Shown: piece after piece, positions 50,450 through 59,702 of the stretch
Position numbering within the stretch: the stretch's first letter is position 1
Layout: each line of letters begins with the position of its first letter
NCBI GenBank assembly: GCA_015060325.1
Contig: SUYQ01000008.1
Location: 1-64,000, forward strand
From: Bacteroidales bacterium
Lineage (GTDB): Bacteria > Bacteroidota > Bacteroidia > Bacteroidales > UBA932
Length of the DNA stretch: 64,000 bases
Reading direction: 5' to 3'
Notes under the pieces: generated by a model
Database searches by the model: none
What the model was told of the DNA's origin: nothing
The model's input: the letters and a program-made list of their open reading frames with translations, nothing else
Translations under genes and position numbers: made by a program

Positions 50450-51336
50450 TGGGATTCGTAAAACGATACAAAGGCAGGGGATCATATGATCTCCTGTCAA
50501 ATTACAACCACTTCATGCCCGGGTTCTCTGAAACCGGATGGTTGTTCATATTGTTTCTGTTGGGATCCCTCTTAGGTTCCATCGTCGTAGCAGCCTTGGG
50601 TTTCATCATACCAGCCGAATATATGAACATAATATCATATCCTATAATGTTCATACCGGCAATGCTGTATGCTTCGAACAAAAGCAGACACAACGAAAAC
50701 TTCGAAGACGGATACAAGCTGGACAACAACAATTTCAAGATCGGCATGGGCATCAAGCTTGCGTTTGCAGCTATGGTAATGACTCTGGCATCAGCCATCC
50801 TGATCGAGCCTGCCAACATGCTGCTTCCACCAATGCCTAAGATCCTGATAGAAATGATGGAGAATATGATGACCGGACCTGCATGGGTTACATTCATCTC
50901 TGTTTCCATCTTTGCCCCATTCTTCGAAGAATGGTTATGCAGAGGCTTGATTCTCAGAGGTCTGATAAAAAGGGCAGGACCGGCATGGGCCATAATACTG
51001 TCTGCATTATTCTTCGCCATCATACATATGAACCCATGGCAGGCACTTCCGGCGTTCACAATGGGAATCATCTTCGGATATGTCTATTACAAGACTGGCT
51101 CACTCAAGCTCACGATGCTGATGCATTTTACCAACAACACTCTGGTGTTAGCCTTGAGTCTTATCCCGTCACTGCAAGAGATGGAATATCTTAAGGATGT
51201 TCTTTCTCCATGGGCATACGGAATCATATATGCGCTGGCTGCAGCAGCACTTATATGTGGTCTGATAATATTCAAGAGCATCCCTCAGAAAGAAGGATAT
51301 CTAGGAGGATGCCAGAAAATCAAAAGTATATTCTAG
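50449..51336 (+). CDS. CPBP family intramembrane metalloprotease (CAAX/Abi-type)
   Basis: 295 residues with about seven membrane segments. The CPBP motifs are present: FEEWLCRGLILRGL (EExxxR, catalytic Glu pair) near 160, LFFAIIHMNPWQALPAFTMGIIFGYVYY (motif with His) near 185-210, and LTMLMHFTNNTLVLA near 225 (third motif with His and Asn). Family members process prenylated or peptide substrates and include bacteriocin self-immunity proteins. The substrate here is unknown. It is coupled to the preceding gene by a one-base overlap. Confidence 0.9.
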   Translation: MGFVKRYKGRGSYDLLSNYNHFMPGFSETGWLFILFLLGSLLGSIVVAALGFIIPAEYMNIISYPIMFIPAMLYASNKSRHNENFEDGYKLDNNNFKIGMGIKLAFAAMVMTLASAILIEPANMLLPPMPKILIEMMENMMTGPAWVTFISVSIFAPFFEEWLCRGLILRGLIKRAGPAWAIILSALFFAIIHMNPWQALPAFTMGIIFGYVYYKTGSLKLTMLMHFTNNTLVLALSLIPSLQEMEYLKDVLSPWAYGIIYALAAAALICGLIIFKSIPQKEGYLGGCQKIKSIF

Positions 51337-51337
51337 A

Positions 51338-52105
51338 CTACTGCACAAGGCTGTGAGCCATCTTTTCTGCCTGCTCAAGGGAATCCAGCTTGCCGACATC
51401 GATCAGCCTGAGTTCCGAAGCCGGAACACCATAGATAGGGTGATCTGCACAAACTGACAGGTAGAAATCAATAATCGGGAAACGGGGGCTGTGTGATCCG
51501 TCACACAGTCCTTTTTCCTTTACATATTCCTCCATCACGTCAAAGACCTTGTCTGAAATGATATGGATGCCGGAGAAGGCCATCCTTACGCATGAATCGG
51601 GGCACAGGTCAGGATATGGGGAACGGACTTCCCCGGTCTTGACGTTCGTCCAGCCGACAAGACGCATGGTTTCAGTCTCGAACAACAGATATCGCGAAGT
51701 CTCGCGCTCGCTTACAAGCAAGGTTGCCAGTGCCTCTTCATGAACCTGAGAGGCGAACCAACGGATATCCAGGTCGGACAGGATATCAACATTGTGGACC
51801 AGGAAGCTTCCGCAGTCCTCGAGATATCTGCGAGCCTTCAATATTCCTCCGCCTGTCTCCAGAAGCAGTTCCCTCTCATCGCTCACCTGCATAGGCATAA
51901 TGTCCTGTTGTGCGACCCACTCTTCAATCATGTCTGCAAAATGATGGACATTCACTACAGCTTCCTCAACCCCGGAAGCCTTGAGCTTTCTTGTCACATG
52001 TTCGATAAGAGGCCTCCCTCCGACCGGCACCAGAGCCTTCGGAAGCGTATCTGTTATCGGTTTCAGACGGGTACCGAGTCCTGCCGCAAATATCATGGAT
52101 TTCAT
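51338..52105 (-). CDS. Nucleotidyltransferase, MurU-like (MurNAc-1-phosphate uridylyltransferase type)
   Basis: 255 residues. MIFAAGLGTRLKPITDTLPKALVPVGGRPLIEH is the signature of sugar-phosphate nucleotidyltransferases of the MurU/GlmU type. FLVHNVDILSDLDIRWF contains the metal-binding Asp. In Pseudomonas MurU works after the kinase AmgK to remake UDP-MurNAc from recycled sugar. The gene upstream (52124) encodes the kinase-like partner 18 bases away, so the same pairing is likely here. The gene is convergent with the CPBP gene. Confidence 0.87.
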   Translation of the reverse strand: MKSMIFAAGLGTRLKPITDTLPKALVPVGGRPLIEHVTRKLKASGVEEAVVNVHHFADMIEEWVAQQDIMPMQVSDERELLLETGGGILKARRYLEDCGSFLVHNVDILSDLDIRWFASQVHEEALATLLVSERETSRYLLFETETMRLVGWTNVKTGEVRSPYPDLCPDSCVRMAFSGIHIISDKVFDVMEEYVKEKGLCDGSHSPRFPIIDFYLSVCADHPIYGVPASELRLIDVGKLDSLEQAEKMAHSLVQ

Positions 52106-52123
52106 ATTTTCAACCTTGAATCT

Positions 52124-53542
52124 TTATATTATCGTATCAATGCCCTGTTCCCGGTGCGTAAGGCGTACGCGGATGTCAGGATATTTCTTACGGAGGTGAG
52201 CTGCGAGATGCTCGGCACAGTAGACCGAGCGGTGCTGACCGCCCGTGCAGCCGAAACTTACCATCAGGCTGCTGAATCCGCGGCTGACATATGTCTCCAC
52301 ATGCGGATCGACCACCCCGTACACATGCTCAAGGAAACCGAACACTTCCCCATCATCTTCCAGAAACCTGATTACAGGCTCGTCGCGTCCGGTCAGATTC
52401 TTATATGGTTCGTACCTGCCAGGATTGTGGATTGACCGGCAGTCGAAGACATAGCCTCCGCCGTTTCCGGTAGTATCCTGCGGAATACCCTTCTTGAACG
52501 AGAAACTGAATACGCGTACCTCGAGGTTTCCGTCAGAGGCTATTTCCTCAAAGCGAGGAAGATCACAAAGTCTCTCCAGGATCTGTGTCATATATGGGTA
52601 TAGCGACGAGAACCGGCCCGTCATTGATTTCAGTTCGGATATTGCGGCAGGGATGCTGGTAACAAAATTCGCCTTATGCTCGACGAGGCCCCTGAATCCA
52701 TATGCTCCCAGCACCTGAAGCAAGCGGAAGAGTATAAAGAGATCGAGTCTTTGTCTGAAGGCACTGCGGTCGACTGGACGATACTGTTCCAAAGCAGTGA
52801 GATAGCTGTCAAGCATCCTCTCCTTCAGGACTTCCGGATACTTAGCCCTCGCCTGCCATATGAAAGATGCCACATCATAATATACCGGACCACGTCTTCC
52901 GCCCTGAAAATCAACAAAATACGGTTCATTGCCACATATCATCACATTCCTGGCATTGAAATCACGATACAGGAATGTGTCAGTATCCTCTTCCAGCAAG
53001 ACGTCAGCAAATCTTTCGAAATCATCCTGGAGCAGCACCTCATCGAACTCAAGGCCCGAAGGCTTGAGGAAGCAGTACTTGAAGTAATTGAGATCGAACA
53101 TGACCATCCTTCTGTCAAAGGAAGGCTGCGGATAGCACACCGAAAAGTCCAATCCTTCCGCTCCGTCGTACTGGATTGCAGGAAGCATTGACATGGTCTT
53201 GTTCAGCAGAGCGTCGACACACGTCATGTCTTCACCGCCTCTGCGGGCTGATGAAAGCATGTCAAAAAGGACCATATCTCCCAGATCCTCCTGCAGATAT
53301 GCAGACATGTCATCGCTCACGGCATACACCTCAGGAACATTGATCCCTTTAGTACGGAAGTGACGTGCTATCGTCACGAAGGCATTATTTTCCTTCACAT
53401 CGGTTCCGATGACGCCGATGCAGGCACCTGCATCAGAAGCCAGCCTGTAGTAGCGACGGTTGCTCGCAGATCCGGTGAGAGGGATTACGGATGCAGGCAC
53501 GCATCCGTATTTCGATTTGTACAATATGGTTAATCTTTCCAT
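52124..53542 (-). CDS. Phosphotransferase (AmgK-like) fused to RapZ C-terminal domain
   Basis: 472 residues with two domains. Residues 1 to about 330 are an aminoglycoside-phosphotransferase-fold kinase: GSASNRRYYRL (ATP loop), LYRDFNARNVMICGNEPYFVDFQGGRRGPVYYDVASFIW (catalytic Asp and metal-binding Asp). Residues about 345-472 match the C-terminal domain of RapZ: VFSFSFKKGIPQDTTGNGGGYVFDCRSIHNPG, then VSFGCTGGQHRSVYCAEHLAAHLRKK. This domain binds RNA and amino-sugar signals in E. coli RapZ. The fusion is a Bacteroidota form. It is paired with the MurU-like gene, so MurNAc or GlcNAc phosphorylation in wall recycling with sensing by the RapZ part is likely. Confidence 0.9.
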   Translation of the reverse strand: MERLTILYKSKYGCVPASVIPLTGSASNRRYYRLASDAGACIGVIGTDVKENNAFVTIARHFRTKGINVPEVYAVSDDMSAYLQEDLGDMVLFDMLSSARRGGEDMTCVDALLNKTMSMLPAIQYDGAEGLDFSVCYPQPSFDRRMVMFDLNYFKYCFLKPSGLEFDEVLLQDDFERFADVLLEEDTDTFLYRDFNARNVMICGNEPYFVDFQGGRRGPVYYDVASFIWQARAKYPEVLKERMLDSYLTALEQYRPVDRSAFRQRLDLFILFRLLQVLGAYGFRGLVEHKANFVTSIPAAISELKSMTGRFSSLYPYMTQILERLCDLPRFEEIASDGNLEVRVFSFSFKKGIPQDTTGNGGGYVFDCRSIHNPGRYEPYKNLTGRDEPVIRFLEDDGEVFGFLEHVYGVVDPHVETYVSRGFSSLMVSFGCTGGQHRSVYCAEHLAAHLRKKYPDIRVRLTHREQGIDTII

Positions 53543-53547
53543 AGCAG

Positions 53548-53582
53548 ATTTATCGACTCGCTTCGCTCGCTCGAAATGACAA
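53548..53582. repeat. TCGACTCGCTTCGC...GAAATGACA repeat upstream of the kinase-RapZ gene
   Basis: A single head unit (ATCGACTCGCTTCGCTCGCT then CGAAATGACA) begins six bases upstream of the ATG. A near-consensus -7 (TAAATCTG on the minus strand) overlaps its edge, so the repeat forms part of the upstream region. Confidence 0.8.
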
Positions 53583-53654
53583 CCGGAATGGTTATCCGGA
53601 GGTGAAGTCTGTTAATTTATTGGCGAATTTACAAATAGTTGAACAAAAAAAGAT

Positions 53655-53662
53655 TAAATTTG
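53655..53662 (+). promoter_or_regulatory. -7 box (TAAATTTG) for pncB
   Basis: Exact TAnnTTTG match 22 bases before the ATG of pncB, in an AT-rich gap. No clear -33 at standard spacing. Confidence 0.55.
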
Positions 53663-53684
53663 TTGGATTTAAAACATTAATGTA

Positions 53685-55199
53685 ATGCATAATTATGCGT
53701 ATTGCTCGGACAAGTACCAGTATACAATGGGAAAATCCTTCTATGACAACGGAATGAAAGACCAGCATGCGGTCTTCAACCTTTTCTACAGAAAAGCCCC
53801 CGAAAACAACAACTGGGCTGTGGTCAGCGGCGTGGATGAAGTCATCGAGATGGTGCAGAACCTCGGAAACATGGATCCTGCATTCTTTGAGAAATTTCTC
53901 CCGGGTGAAGAATACGCCGAATTCAGAGGATATCTCTCAGCAATGAAATTCACCGGAAACATCTACGCGATGCGTGAAGGTGAGATCGCCTTCCCGAACC
54001 AGCCGATAATCATAATAGAAGGGCCGCTTATCGAGGCACAGGTCCTGGAGACACCGATGCTCTGCATCATGAACCACCAGATGGCAGTCGCAACAAAGGC
54101 ATCAAGAGTATGCCGCGCCACCAACCGTCCGGTCAGCGAGTTCGGCTCGCGCAGGGCGCACGGCCCATGGGCCGCGACCTATGGCGCCAAGGCCGCCATC
54201 ATCGCCGGCTGCGCCGCTACCTCGAACATCCTCACAGGAGTACTGTTCGACTATGGTTCCACCGGCACCATGGCACATAGCTATGTAACTTCATTCGGAT
54301 GCAGCGTCAAGGGCGAATACAGCGCATTCGACACATACATCAAGACCCATCAGGGTGAAGCGCTCATTCTTCTGATAGACACATATGATACCCTCAAGTG
54401 CGGCGTGCGCAATGCCGTCAAGGCATTCAAGGACAACGGCATAGACGACAGTTATGCCTCCGGATACGGTATCAGGCTCGACAGCGGAGACCTTGCCTAC
54501 CTTTCAATCGAATGCCGCAGGATCCTTGACGAGAACGGACTCCACAAATGCAAGATATTCGCGACCAACTCGCTTGACGAGTATCTTATTACAGACCTTG
54601 AGCGTCAGGGAGCATGCATAGACTCCTATGGCGTCGGCGACGCAATTGCCACCAGCAAGGCCAATCCTTGCTTCGGCAATGTGTACAAACTCGTTGAAAT
54701 AGGAGGGGAAGCCGTACTCAAACGTTCCGAGGACAAGATCAAGCTCATCAATCCTGGATTCCAGATCACATACAGGATCATGATCAGCGACTCTTCAAAG
54801 GGAGAGATCTACAAAGTAGATGTCACCTGTCTCAGAGGAGACGAGCTCAGCAGAAAGATCGAGGCCGGCGAGACATTCACCGTCTGCGACGAATATGACC
54901 GCTATAAGACCAAGACTTTCGAAGCAGGAGAATATGTTGCTCTGACCTTGCAGCATAAGGTCATAGAGAACGGCAGACGCTGCGCCCCTACCCACACGCT
55001 GGCTGAGAAGAAGGCCTATTACAACAGCACCTTGATGCACTTCAGTCCGAGTGAAAGACGACTGATTAACCCACACTATTATAAGGTAGACATCTCGGAT
55101 GACCTTTATAATCTGAAGATGGGCATCATCAACAGAATAGTACAGGAAATTAGAGATTTCTCGACAAGCTCGCAATCGACAAAGTCGCTTGAGCAATAG
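53685..55199 (+). CDS. pncB: Nicotinate phosphoribosyltransferase
   Basis: 504 residues. The enzyme makes nicotinate mononucleotide in NAD salvage. Hallmarks are DKYQYTMGKSFYDNGMKDQHAVFNLFYRKAPENNNWAVVSG at the N-terminus, RPVSEFGSRRAHGPWAATYGAKAAIIAG with the conserved F-G-x-R-R-A, and SGYGIRLDSGDLAYLSIECR. The last 14 or so residues (DFSTSSQSTKSLEQ) and the stop codon are encoded by a palindromic repeat element. The normal C-terminus appears to end at about IVQEI, so the tail is an acquired extension. The next gene encodes nicotinamidase, which makes its substrate. Confidence 0.95.
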   Translation: MHNYAYCSDKYQYTMGKSFYDNGMKDQHAVFNLFYRKAPENNNWAVVSGVDEVIEMVQNLGNMDPAFFEKFLPGEEYAEFRGYLSAMKFTGNIYAMREGEIAFPNQPIIIIEGPLIEAQVLETPMLCIMNHQMAVATKASRVCRATNRPVSEFGSRRAHGPWAATYGAKAAIIAGCAATSNILTGVLFDYGSTGTMAHSYVTSFGCSVKGEYSAFDTYIKTHQGEALILLIDTYDTLKCGVRNAVKAFKDNGIDDSYASGYGIRLDSGDLAYLSIECRRILDENGLHKCKIFATNSLDEYLITDLERQGACIDSYGVGDAIATSKANPCFGNVYKLVEIGGEAVLKRSEDKIKLINPGFQITYRIMISDSSKGEIYKVDVTCLRGDELSRKIEAGETFTVCDEYDRYKTKTFEAGEYVALTLQHKVIENGRRCAPTHTLAEKKAYYNSTLMHFSPSERRLINPHYYKVDISDDLYNLKMGIINRIVQEIRDFSTSSQSTKSLEQ

Positions 55200-55213
55200 C
55201 GAAAGAAATGACA
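55153..55213. repeat. GAGATTTCTCGAC...GAAATGACA repeat forming the 3' end of pncB and the edge of pncA
   Basis: GATTTCTCGACAAGCTCGCA, then ATCGACAAAGTCGCTTGAGCAATAGCGAAAGAAATGACA: the repeat head reads as pncB codons, its middle supplies the TAG stop at 55197-55199, and its tail ATGACA provides a spurious ATG at 55208 in frame with pncA. Confidence 0.85.
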
Positions 55214-55219
55214 ATTACC

Positions 55220-55807
55220 ATGAATAACAGTGCTTTAGTTATAGTGGACATGCAGTATGACTTCATAGATGGAAGTCTTGCATGCCGGAATTCGGAAAAC
55301 GCCGTAAAGGAGACATTGAAATTCATCGACCGCCAGACAAAGGGTCAGGGAGGTGAAGATCATGAGATTCTTGATACCTTCCCGATCCTCTTCACCAGAG
55401 ACCACCATCCTGCTGACCATTCGTCATTCAAGGAATATGGCGGAATCTGGCCAAGCCATTGTGTTGCTGGGACTCACGGAGGAAGCATCCATAAAGATCT
55501 TTTACCATACGTCAGGGAAGAGCTCACATTTGACAAAGGATGCGACAAGACTACTGAACAATATTCCGGATTCGATGGGCTGAACAATGCAGAACAGTCC
55601 CTAGGCGAGATACTGGAACTTCTGGACACCACAGATGTATATGTCTGCGGACTTGCCACAGAATATTGCGTAAGGAACACCTGTGAGGACCTGATGAAGG
55701 CAGGATTCAAGGTTCACTTGCTCAAGGACTGCATCGGATATGTTGATCATCAGGGGCATATCGACGCCCTTGCCACAATGGCATCGGAGGGCATCGTTAT
55801 TGAATAA
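55220..55807 (+). CDS. pncA: Nicotinamidase
   Basis: 195 residues from ATG 55220 (MNNSALVIVDMQYDFIDG). The ATG at 55208 is part of the repeat and adds only MTIT, so I reject it, though it remains possible. The catalytic Asp is in VIVDMQYDF, the metal ligands are in TRDHHPADHSSF (D, H, H), the Lys is in FDKGCDKTTEQY, and the nucleophile Cys is in VCGLATEYCVRNT. It deamidates nicotinamide to nicotinate for pncB. The distance from pncB, 20 bases, indicates one transcript. A promoter for the next gene overlaps its last codons. Confidence 0.94.
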   Translation: MNNSALVIVDMQYDFIDGSLACRNSENAVKETLKFIDRQTKGQGGEDHEILDTFPILFTRDHHPADHSSFKEYGGIWPSHCVAGTHGGSIHKDLLPYVREELTFDKGCDKTTEQYSGFDGLNNAEQSLGEILELLDTTDVYVCGLATEYCVRNTCEDLMKAGFKVHLLKDCIGYVDHQGHIDALATMASEGIVIE

Positions 55808-55829
55808 TAAATAATTATTCGTACCTTTG
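55800..55829 (+). promoter_or_regulatory. Promoter of the porin gene (TTG-N19-TACCTTTG)
   Basis: TTG at 55800-55802, inside the last codons of pncA, is followed after 19 bases by TACCTTTG at 55822-55829. The ATG is only 10 bases after the box, so the mRNA would have a leader of a few bases at most. Confidence 0.75.
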
Positions 55830-55839
55830 CCCTCTTGGT

Positions 55840-58617
55840 ATGAAAAAATTTCTGGCGAATATATGGATTCCCGCACTGCTGGTGGCACTGTCCGCCATGC
55901 AGGCTTTCGGCGTAGATATCTGGCGTCCTGCATCCTTCAAGACACATAGGGACACCCTTTCTACCGCCAGACATCATGCAGACACGTCAGATATCCTCAC
56001 CAGGAACGACAGTATCATATCTGTTCCGGACAGCCTTATATCTGTCAACGACAGTATCGCAACGGCTACAGACAGCATCACATCAGGCATTGACAGCATC
56101 ATGCCGGCAAAGATCGACACGCTGTTCCTTTCTGCCAGAGACACTATCAAGGCACCCGACTCTCTAAGGCTCACTGACCCGTTCTTCTATAAATACTATG
56201 TCGCGGTCAAAGACTCTACCACAAGGTTCCATGTGCGAGATTCCCTCCTCACTGCAGGCGACACCCTGGAGGTGCACCGCCTTGACTCCTTGTATATCAA
56301 AGACTCCACAGAGATTGCAATTGCGAGACACAACGCATGGTACGCATCATTAAGCAGACGCGAAAGAAAGAAATACGACATTGAGCAGAAACTTCCTCAA
56401 CTGATAGCAGAATCAAACAGGAAGATAGCCATCAAGGACAGCATCAAAGCATATAAGGACAGCGTGCGCGAAGCGACCCCACGTATTCTGGAAACATTCG
56501 CATTCCCTGATTCGATGAAATACAAGAGGATAGTGACATGGACCCATGACAGGGATTTCCATGACATCGTAGGGCTGAGAGACCAATCTGTGGATTCTTC
56601 ATTCAACAGGAATTTCTATGACTATCCGTTCATGAAGCAGGACTTGAATGCCACATGGCTGGGAGTTGCAGGTGCTCCGGTTCAGTTGAATGACTATTTC
56701 AAGAGACAGGAAACGGAGAACGAGATATTCTACACGCCATACCAGCTCTACGGATACACTCCCGAGACTTTGCCACAATACAACACAAAGACAACGTATA
56801 CTGAGCTGGACTACTACGGAACACTGTTCGCCAACAAGGAAAAGGAAGAGTCCAACATCAAGATACTCACGACCCAGAACATCACTCCTGAGTTGAACAT
56901 AATGCTGCAATACCACAGGTATGGCAGCAACGGTATGCTCAGAAGGGAGGATACCGACAACAGGCATGCAATCATGGCTGCCAACTACACCGGCAAGAAA
57001 TATCTGATGCATGTCGGATACATATACAACCGTATCAGGAGAAGTGAAAACGGAGGAATCAAGGATACCAAATGGATCCGGGATACGACGGTGGACGCAA
57101 GAGAAATAGACGTGTATCTGAAGGAGGCCAGCAACTTCCTCAAGAAGAACACAGTCTTTCTTGACCAAAGCTACCGTATTCCGATCTCATTCCTTGACAA
57201 AGATGTACGGGCTGAGAATAAACTCAGAAAGCAGGAAGATGCAAAGCTGGACAGTCTCATTACAGCAGGAGATTCTGCTGCAATTGCAAAGTTCCAGGAA
57301 CAGATCGCAATGAGAAGGGAGCGCAAGGAAGCAACCGAGCTCGATACATTGAAGACGGAAGTGACAACGGCTTTTATAGGCCACAGCAGCGAATATACGG
57401 TAGTAAGAAAAACCTATCAGGACAATATTGCCGCATCCGACAAGGAAGGAAGGGAGTTCTTCGGCGACAGGTTCTATATCAACCCTACTACAAGTCACGA
57501 CTCCTTGAGAGTGATGAAGCTGGAGAATAAAGTATTCATCAGGCTCCAGCCTTGGAAGAGCGACGGCATCGTATCAAAACTCGACGTAGGTCTGGGAGAT
57601 AAACTTGTAAACTATTTTACCTTCAATCCGGACGATTACGTCAAAGGCCGCCAGAATGTCGTGCAGAACTCTTTGTACCTATATGCAGGAGCACAAGGAC
57701 AGTACAAGAAATATTTCCAATGGAATGCGAAAGGAAGATACACATTCCTCGGGCATGAGATAAACGACTTCGGAGTGGAAGGAAACCTTTCATTCAGCGC
57801 CTATCCGTTCAGAAGAGACCGCAACAGTCCTCTGACGCTGAACGTACATGTCGAGACATCACTCAAGGAGCCGGACTACTATCAGCAGCATCTGTACACC
57901 AACCACTACAGATGGAACAATGACTTCGGCAAGATATCGACGACTAAACTAGAAGCATCCCTGGCAATCCCGAGATGGGATATGGACGCATCGTTCGGTT
58001 ATGGTCTGTTGAGCAATAACATATACTACGACTACGAAGGTATTGTCAGACAGAACACCACGCCGATGAGCGTGATATCAGCATCCTTACGCAAAGACTT
58101 CAAGGTCTGGAAGTTCCACTTTGAGAATAGAGCGACTTTACAGTTTTCATCAAACACCGAGGCCGTACCTCTCCCGTTGCTTTCACTCAATTTGAGATAT
58201 TACTTCCAGTTTGACGTGGTCAAGAACGTCATGAAGATGCAGATAGGAGCCAACGGACTGTTCACCACGAAGTGGTATGCCCCCGGGTATAACCCGGTAT
58301 TGGGCGTATTCCATAGCCAGAATTCAGAGAAGTACGGAGGTTGTCCATATATAGATGCCTTTGTCAACATCCAATGGAAGAGAGCCAGCATATTCGTCAA
58401 GTTCGTGAACGTCAATATGGGATGGCCAAACAAATCGGCAGACTATTTCACTGCCGACGGATACATCGCATCACAGAGAGCCGTCAAGTTCGGCATCACA
58501 TGGCCTTTCTATGTATTCGCAGGCAAGAACTCTTCGATTTCAAGCGGAGGAGGCACCGGCAGCGGAGGAGGCAGAAGCAGCAGTTCCAACATGCGGAGCG
58601 GAACACAAAGACGATAA
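55840..58617 (+). CDS. Putative porin (PF14121-type, Bacteroidota)
   Basis: 925 residues. The signal peptide is MKKFLANIWIPALLVALSAM followed by QAFG. Residues 30-130 are low-complexity with repeated DSI/DSL units (ITSGIDSIMPAKIDTLF), which look like a periplasmic linker. Residues about 215 onward match the putative-porin family: NRNFYDYPFMKQDLNATWLGVAGAPVQLNDYF, QYHRYGSNGMLRREDTDNRHAIMAANYTGKKYLMHVGYIYNR, and later strands such as YFQFDVVKNVMKMQIGANGLFTTKWYAPGY. The C-terminus adds a Gly/Ser tail after the last strand. It is followed with a one-base overlap by a lytic transglycosylase gene, so it is the first of a two-gene operon. Confidence 0.87.
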   Translation: MKKFLANIWIPALLVALSAMQAFGVDIWRPASFKTHRDTLSTARHHADTSDILTRNDSIISVPDSLISVNDSIATATDSITSGIDSIMPAKIDTLFLSARDTIKAPDSLRLTDPFFYKYYVAVKDSTTRFHVRDSLLTAGDTLEVHRLDSLYIKDSTEIAIARHNAWYASLSRRERKKYDIEQKLPQLIAESNRKIAIKDSIKAYKDSVREATPRILETFAFPDSMKYKRIVTWTHDRDFHDIVGLRDQSVDSSFNRNFYDYPFMKQDLNATWLGVAGAPVQLNDYFKRQETENEIFYTPYQLYGYTPETLPQYNTKTTYTELDYYGTLFANKEKEESNIKILTTQNITPELNIMLQYHRYGSNGMLRREDTDNRHAIMAANYTGKKYLMHVGYIYNRIRRSENGGIKDTKWIRDTTVDAREIDVYLKEASNFLKKNTVFLDQSYRIPISFLDKDVRAENKLRKQEDAKLDSLITAGDSAAIAKFQEQIAMRRERKEATELDTLKTEVTTAFIGHSSEYTVVRKTYQDNIAASDKEGREFFGDRFYINPTTSHDSLRVMKLENKVFIRLQPWKSDGIVSKLDVGLGDKLVNYFTFNPDDYVKGRQNVVQNSLYLYAGAQGQYKKYFQWNAKGRYTFLGHEINDFGVEGNLSFSAYPFRRDRNSPLTLNVHVETSLKEPDYYQQHLYTNHYRWNNDFGKISTTKLEASLAIPRWDMDASFGYGLLSNNIYYDYEGIVRQNTTPMSVISASLRKDFKVWKFHFENRATLQFSSNTEAVPLPLLSLNLRYYFQFDVVKNVMKMQIGANGLFTTKWYAPGYNPVLGVFHSQNSEKYGGCPYIDAFVNIQWKRASIFVKFVNVNMGWPNKSADYFTADGYIASQRAVKFGITWPFYVFAGKNSSISSGGGTGSGGGRSSSSNMRSGTQRR

Positions 58618-59702
58618 TGAAGATGAGATTAACCAAAGGAAACATATATATGATAAGGATACTTGCCATAAGCTTTCTGCTGCTTATGGCAAGGCCTATG
58701 TATGACAGCGGCCAGACAAGGCAGAAGGAAACGATCGACATGTTTGTCTTTTCCGGCAGGACGTTCGTCTGCGGGATTGACCTCGGAGACGACATGAAAG
58801 GAGGCCATGGCCTTGAGACAGGTCTGTCATATGAAATAGTAAAGAGGTTTGCCCACGAGAAACGATGTGATGTTTCAATAATGGTCGGAGGCAGAAATGT
58901 CAATTATATCGACTCGTTGAAAGTGGGCAGCATAGATATGCTCATCACCCATCTGGAAGACATTGAAGGCACAGAAGGCATAATAGTGTCCCATAATCTC
59001 ACTGACTGCTCGGTCATGGCAGTCAGAACGGGGATGGAGAGCTATATCAAGGAAATGAACGAATGGATTGACGCCTACACGTCCAGTGAAGATTTTGCCG
59101 GCATGAAAGAGCTCTTCGCCAGGCAGAACGACCCTATCAAGCTGGCGGGGAAAGGAGTACGCAGGCAGACAATCAGTCCATATGACACCCTGTTCAAGCA
59201 ATATGCTGAAGAATTGGGATGGGACTGGCGAATGCTGGCAGCAGTCGTATATCAGGAATCTAAATTTTCAATCAATTCTATGTCATATAGAGGGGCAACC
59301 GGTCTTATGCAGGTAATGCCACGCACAGGAACAATATACAACATTGACAACCTGTTTGATCCTGAAAACAACCTCAAGGCCGGAACAAGTCACCTTAAAA
59401 GACTACAGGGACTGTACAGAAACAACGGGATGACTCATGAGGAACGCATACGTTTCACATTGGCAGCATATAACGCCGGGGAAGGAAGAATCAACGATTG
59501 CCGCAGCCTGGCAAAGTCGCAGAATCTCAATCCTGACATATGGGAGGAAGTGGCAAAGGTGATTCCTATGATGAACGACGACACTATTCTTCATAATGAA
59601 AACGTGATGCTCGGGAAATTCAAGGGAACGGAGACCCTTGCATACGTAGAGAACGTGATGGACCTATATTCGGCAATATGCATGATCTGCCCTGAGATCT
59701 AG
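58617..59702 (+). CDS. Lytic transglycosylase with reduced extracellular solute-binding domain (MltF-like)
   Basis: 361 residues from ATG 58617, which overlaps the porin stop by one base (TAATG). The in-frame open region upstream of this ATG lies within the porin gene and is not this protein. The N-terminal hydrophobic segment is IRILAISFLLLMARP. A substrate-binding-protein-like domain follows (CGIDLGDDMKGGHGLETGLSYEIVKRF, VGSIDMLITH). The SLT catalytic domain starts near 190: VYQESKFSINSMSYRGATGLMQVMPRTG carries the catalytic Glu, and FTLAAYNAGEGRI the second SLT block. It cleaves peptidoglycan. The binding domain is about half the size seen in E. coli MltF, which suggests a reduced sensor. 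Its stop overlaps the convergent gene at CTAG. Confidence 0.9.
   Translation: MKMRLTKGNIYMIRILAISFLLLMARPMYDSGQTRQKETIDMFVFSGRTFVCGIDLGDDMKGGHGLETGLSYEIVKRFAHEKRCDVSIMVGGRNVNYIDSLKVGSIDMLITHLEDIEGTEGIIVSHNLTDCSVMAVRTGMESYIKEMNEWIDAYTSSEDFAGMKELFARQNDPIKLAGKGVRRQTISPYDTLFKQYAEELGWDWRMLAAVVYQESKFSINSMSYRGATGLMQVMPRTGTIYNIDNLFDPENNLKAGTSHLKRLQGLYRNNGMTHEERIRFTLAAYNAGEGRINDCRSLAKSQNLNPDIWEEVAKVIPMMNDDTILHNENVMLGKFKGTETLAYVENVMDLYSAICMICPEI

Noticed and set aside
58341..58616. N-terminal extension of the lytic transglycosylase frame
   Set aside because: This part lies within the porin gene in another frame. The true start is ATG 58617, overlapping the porin stop.
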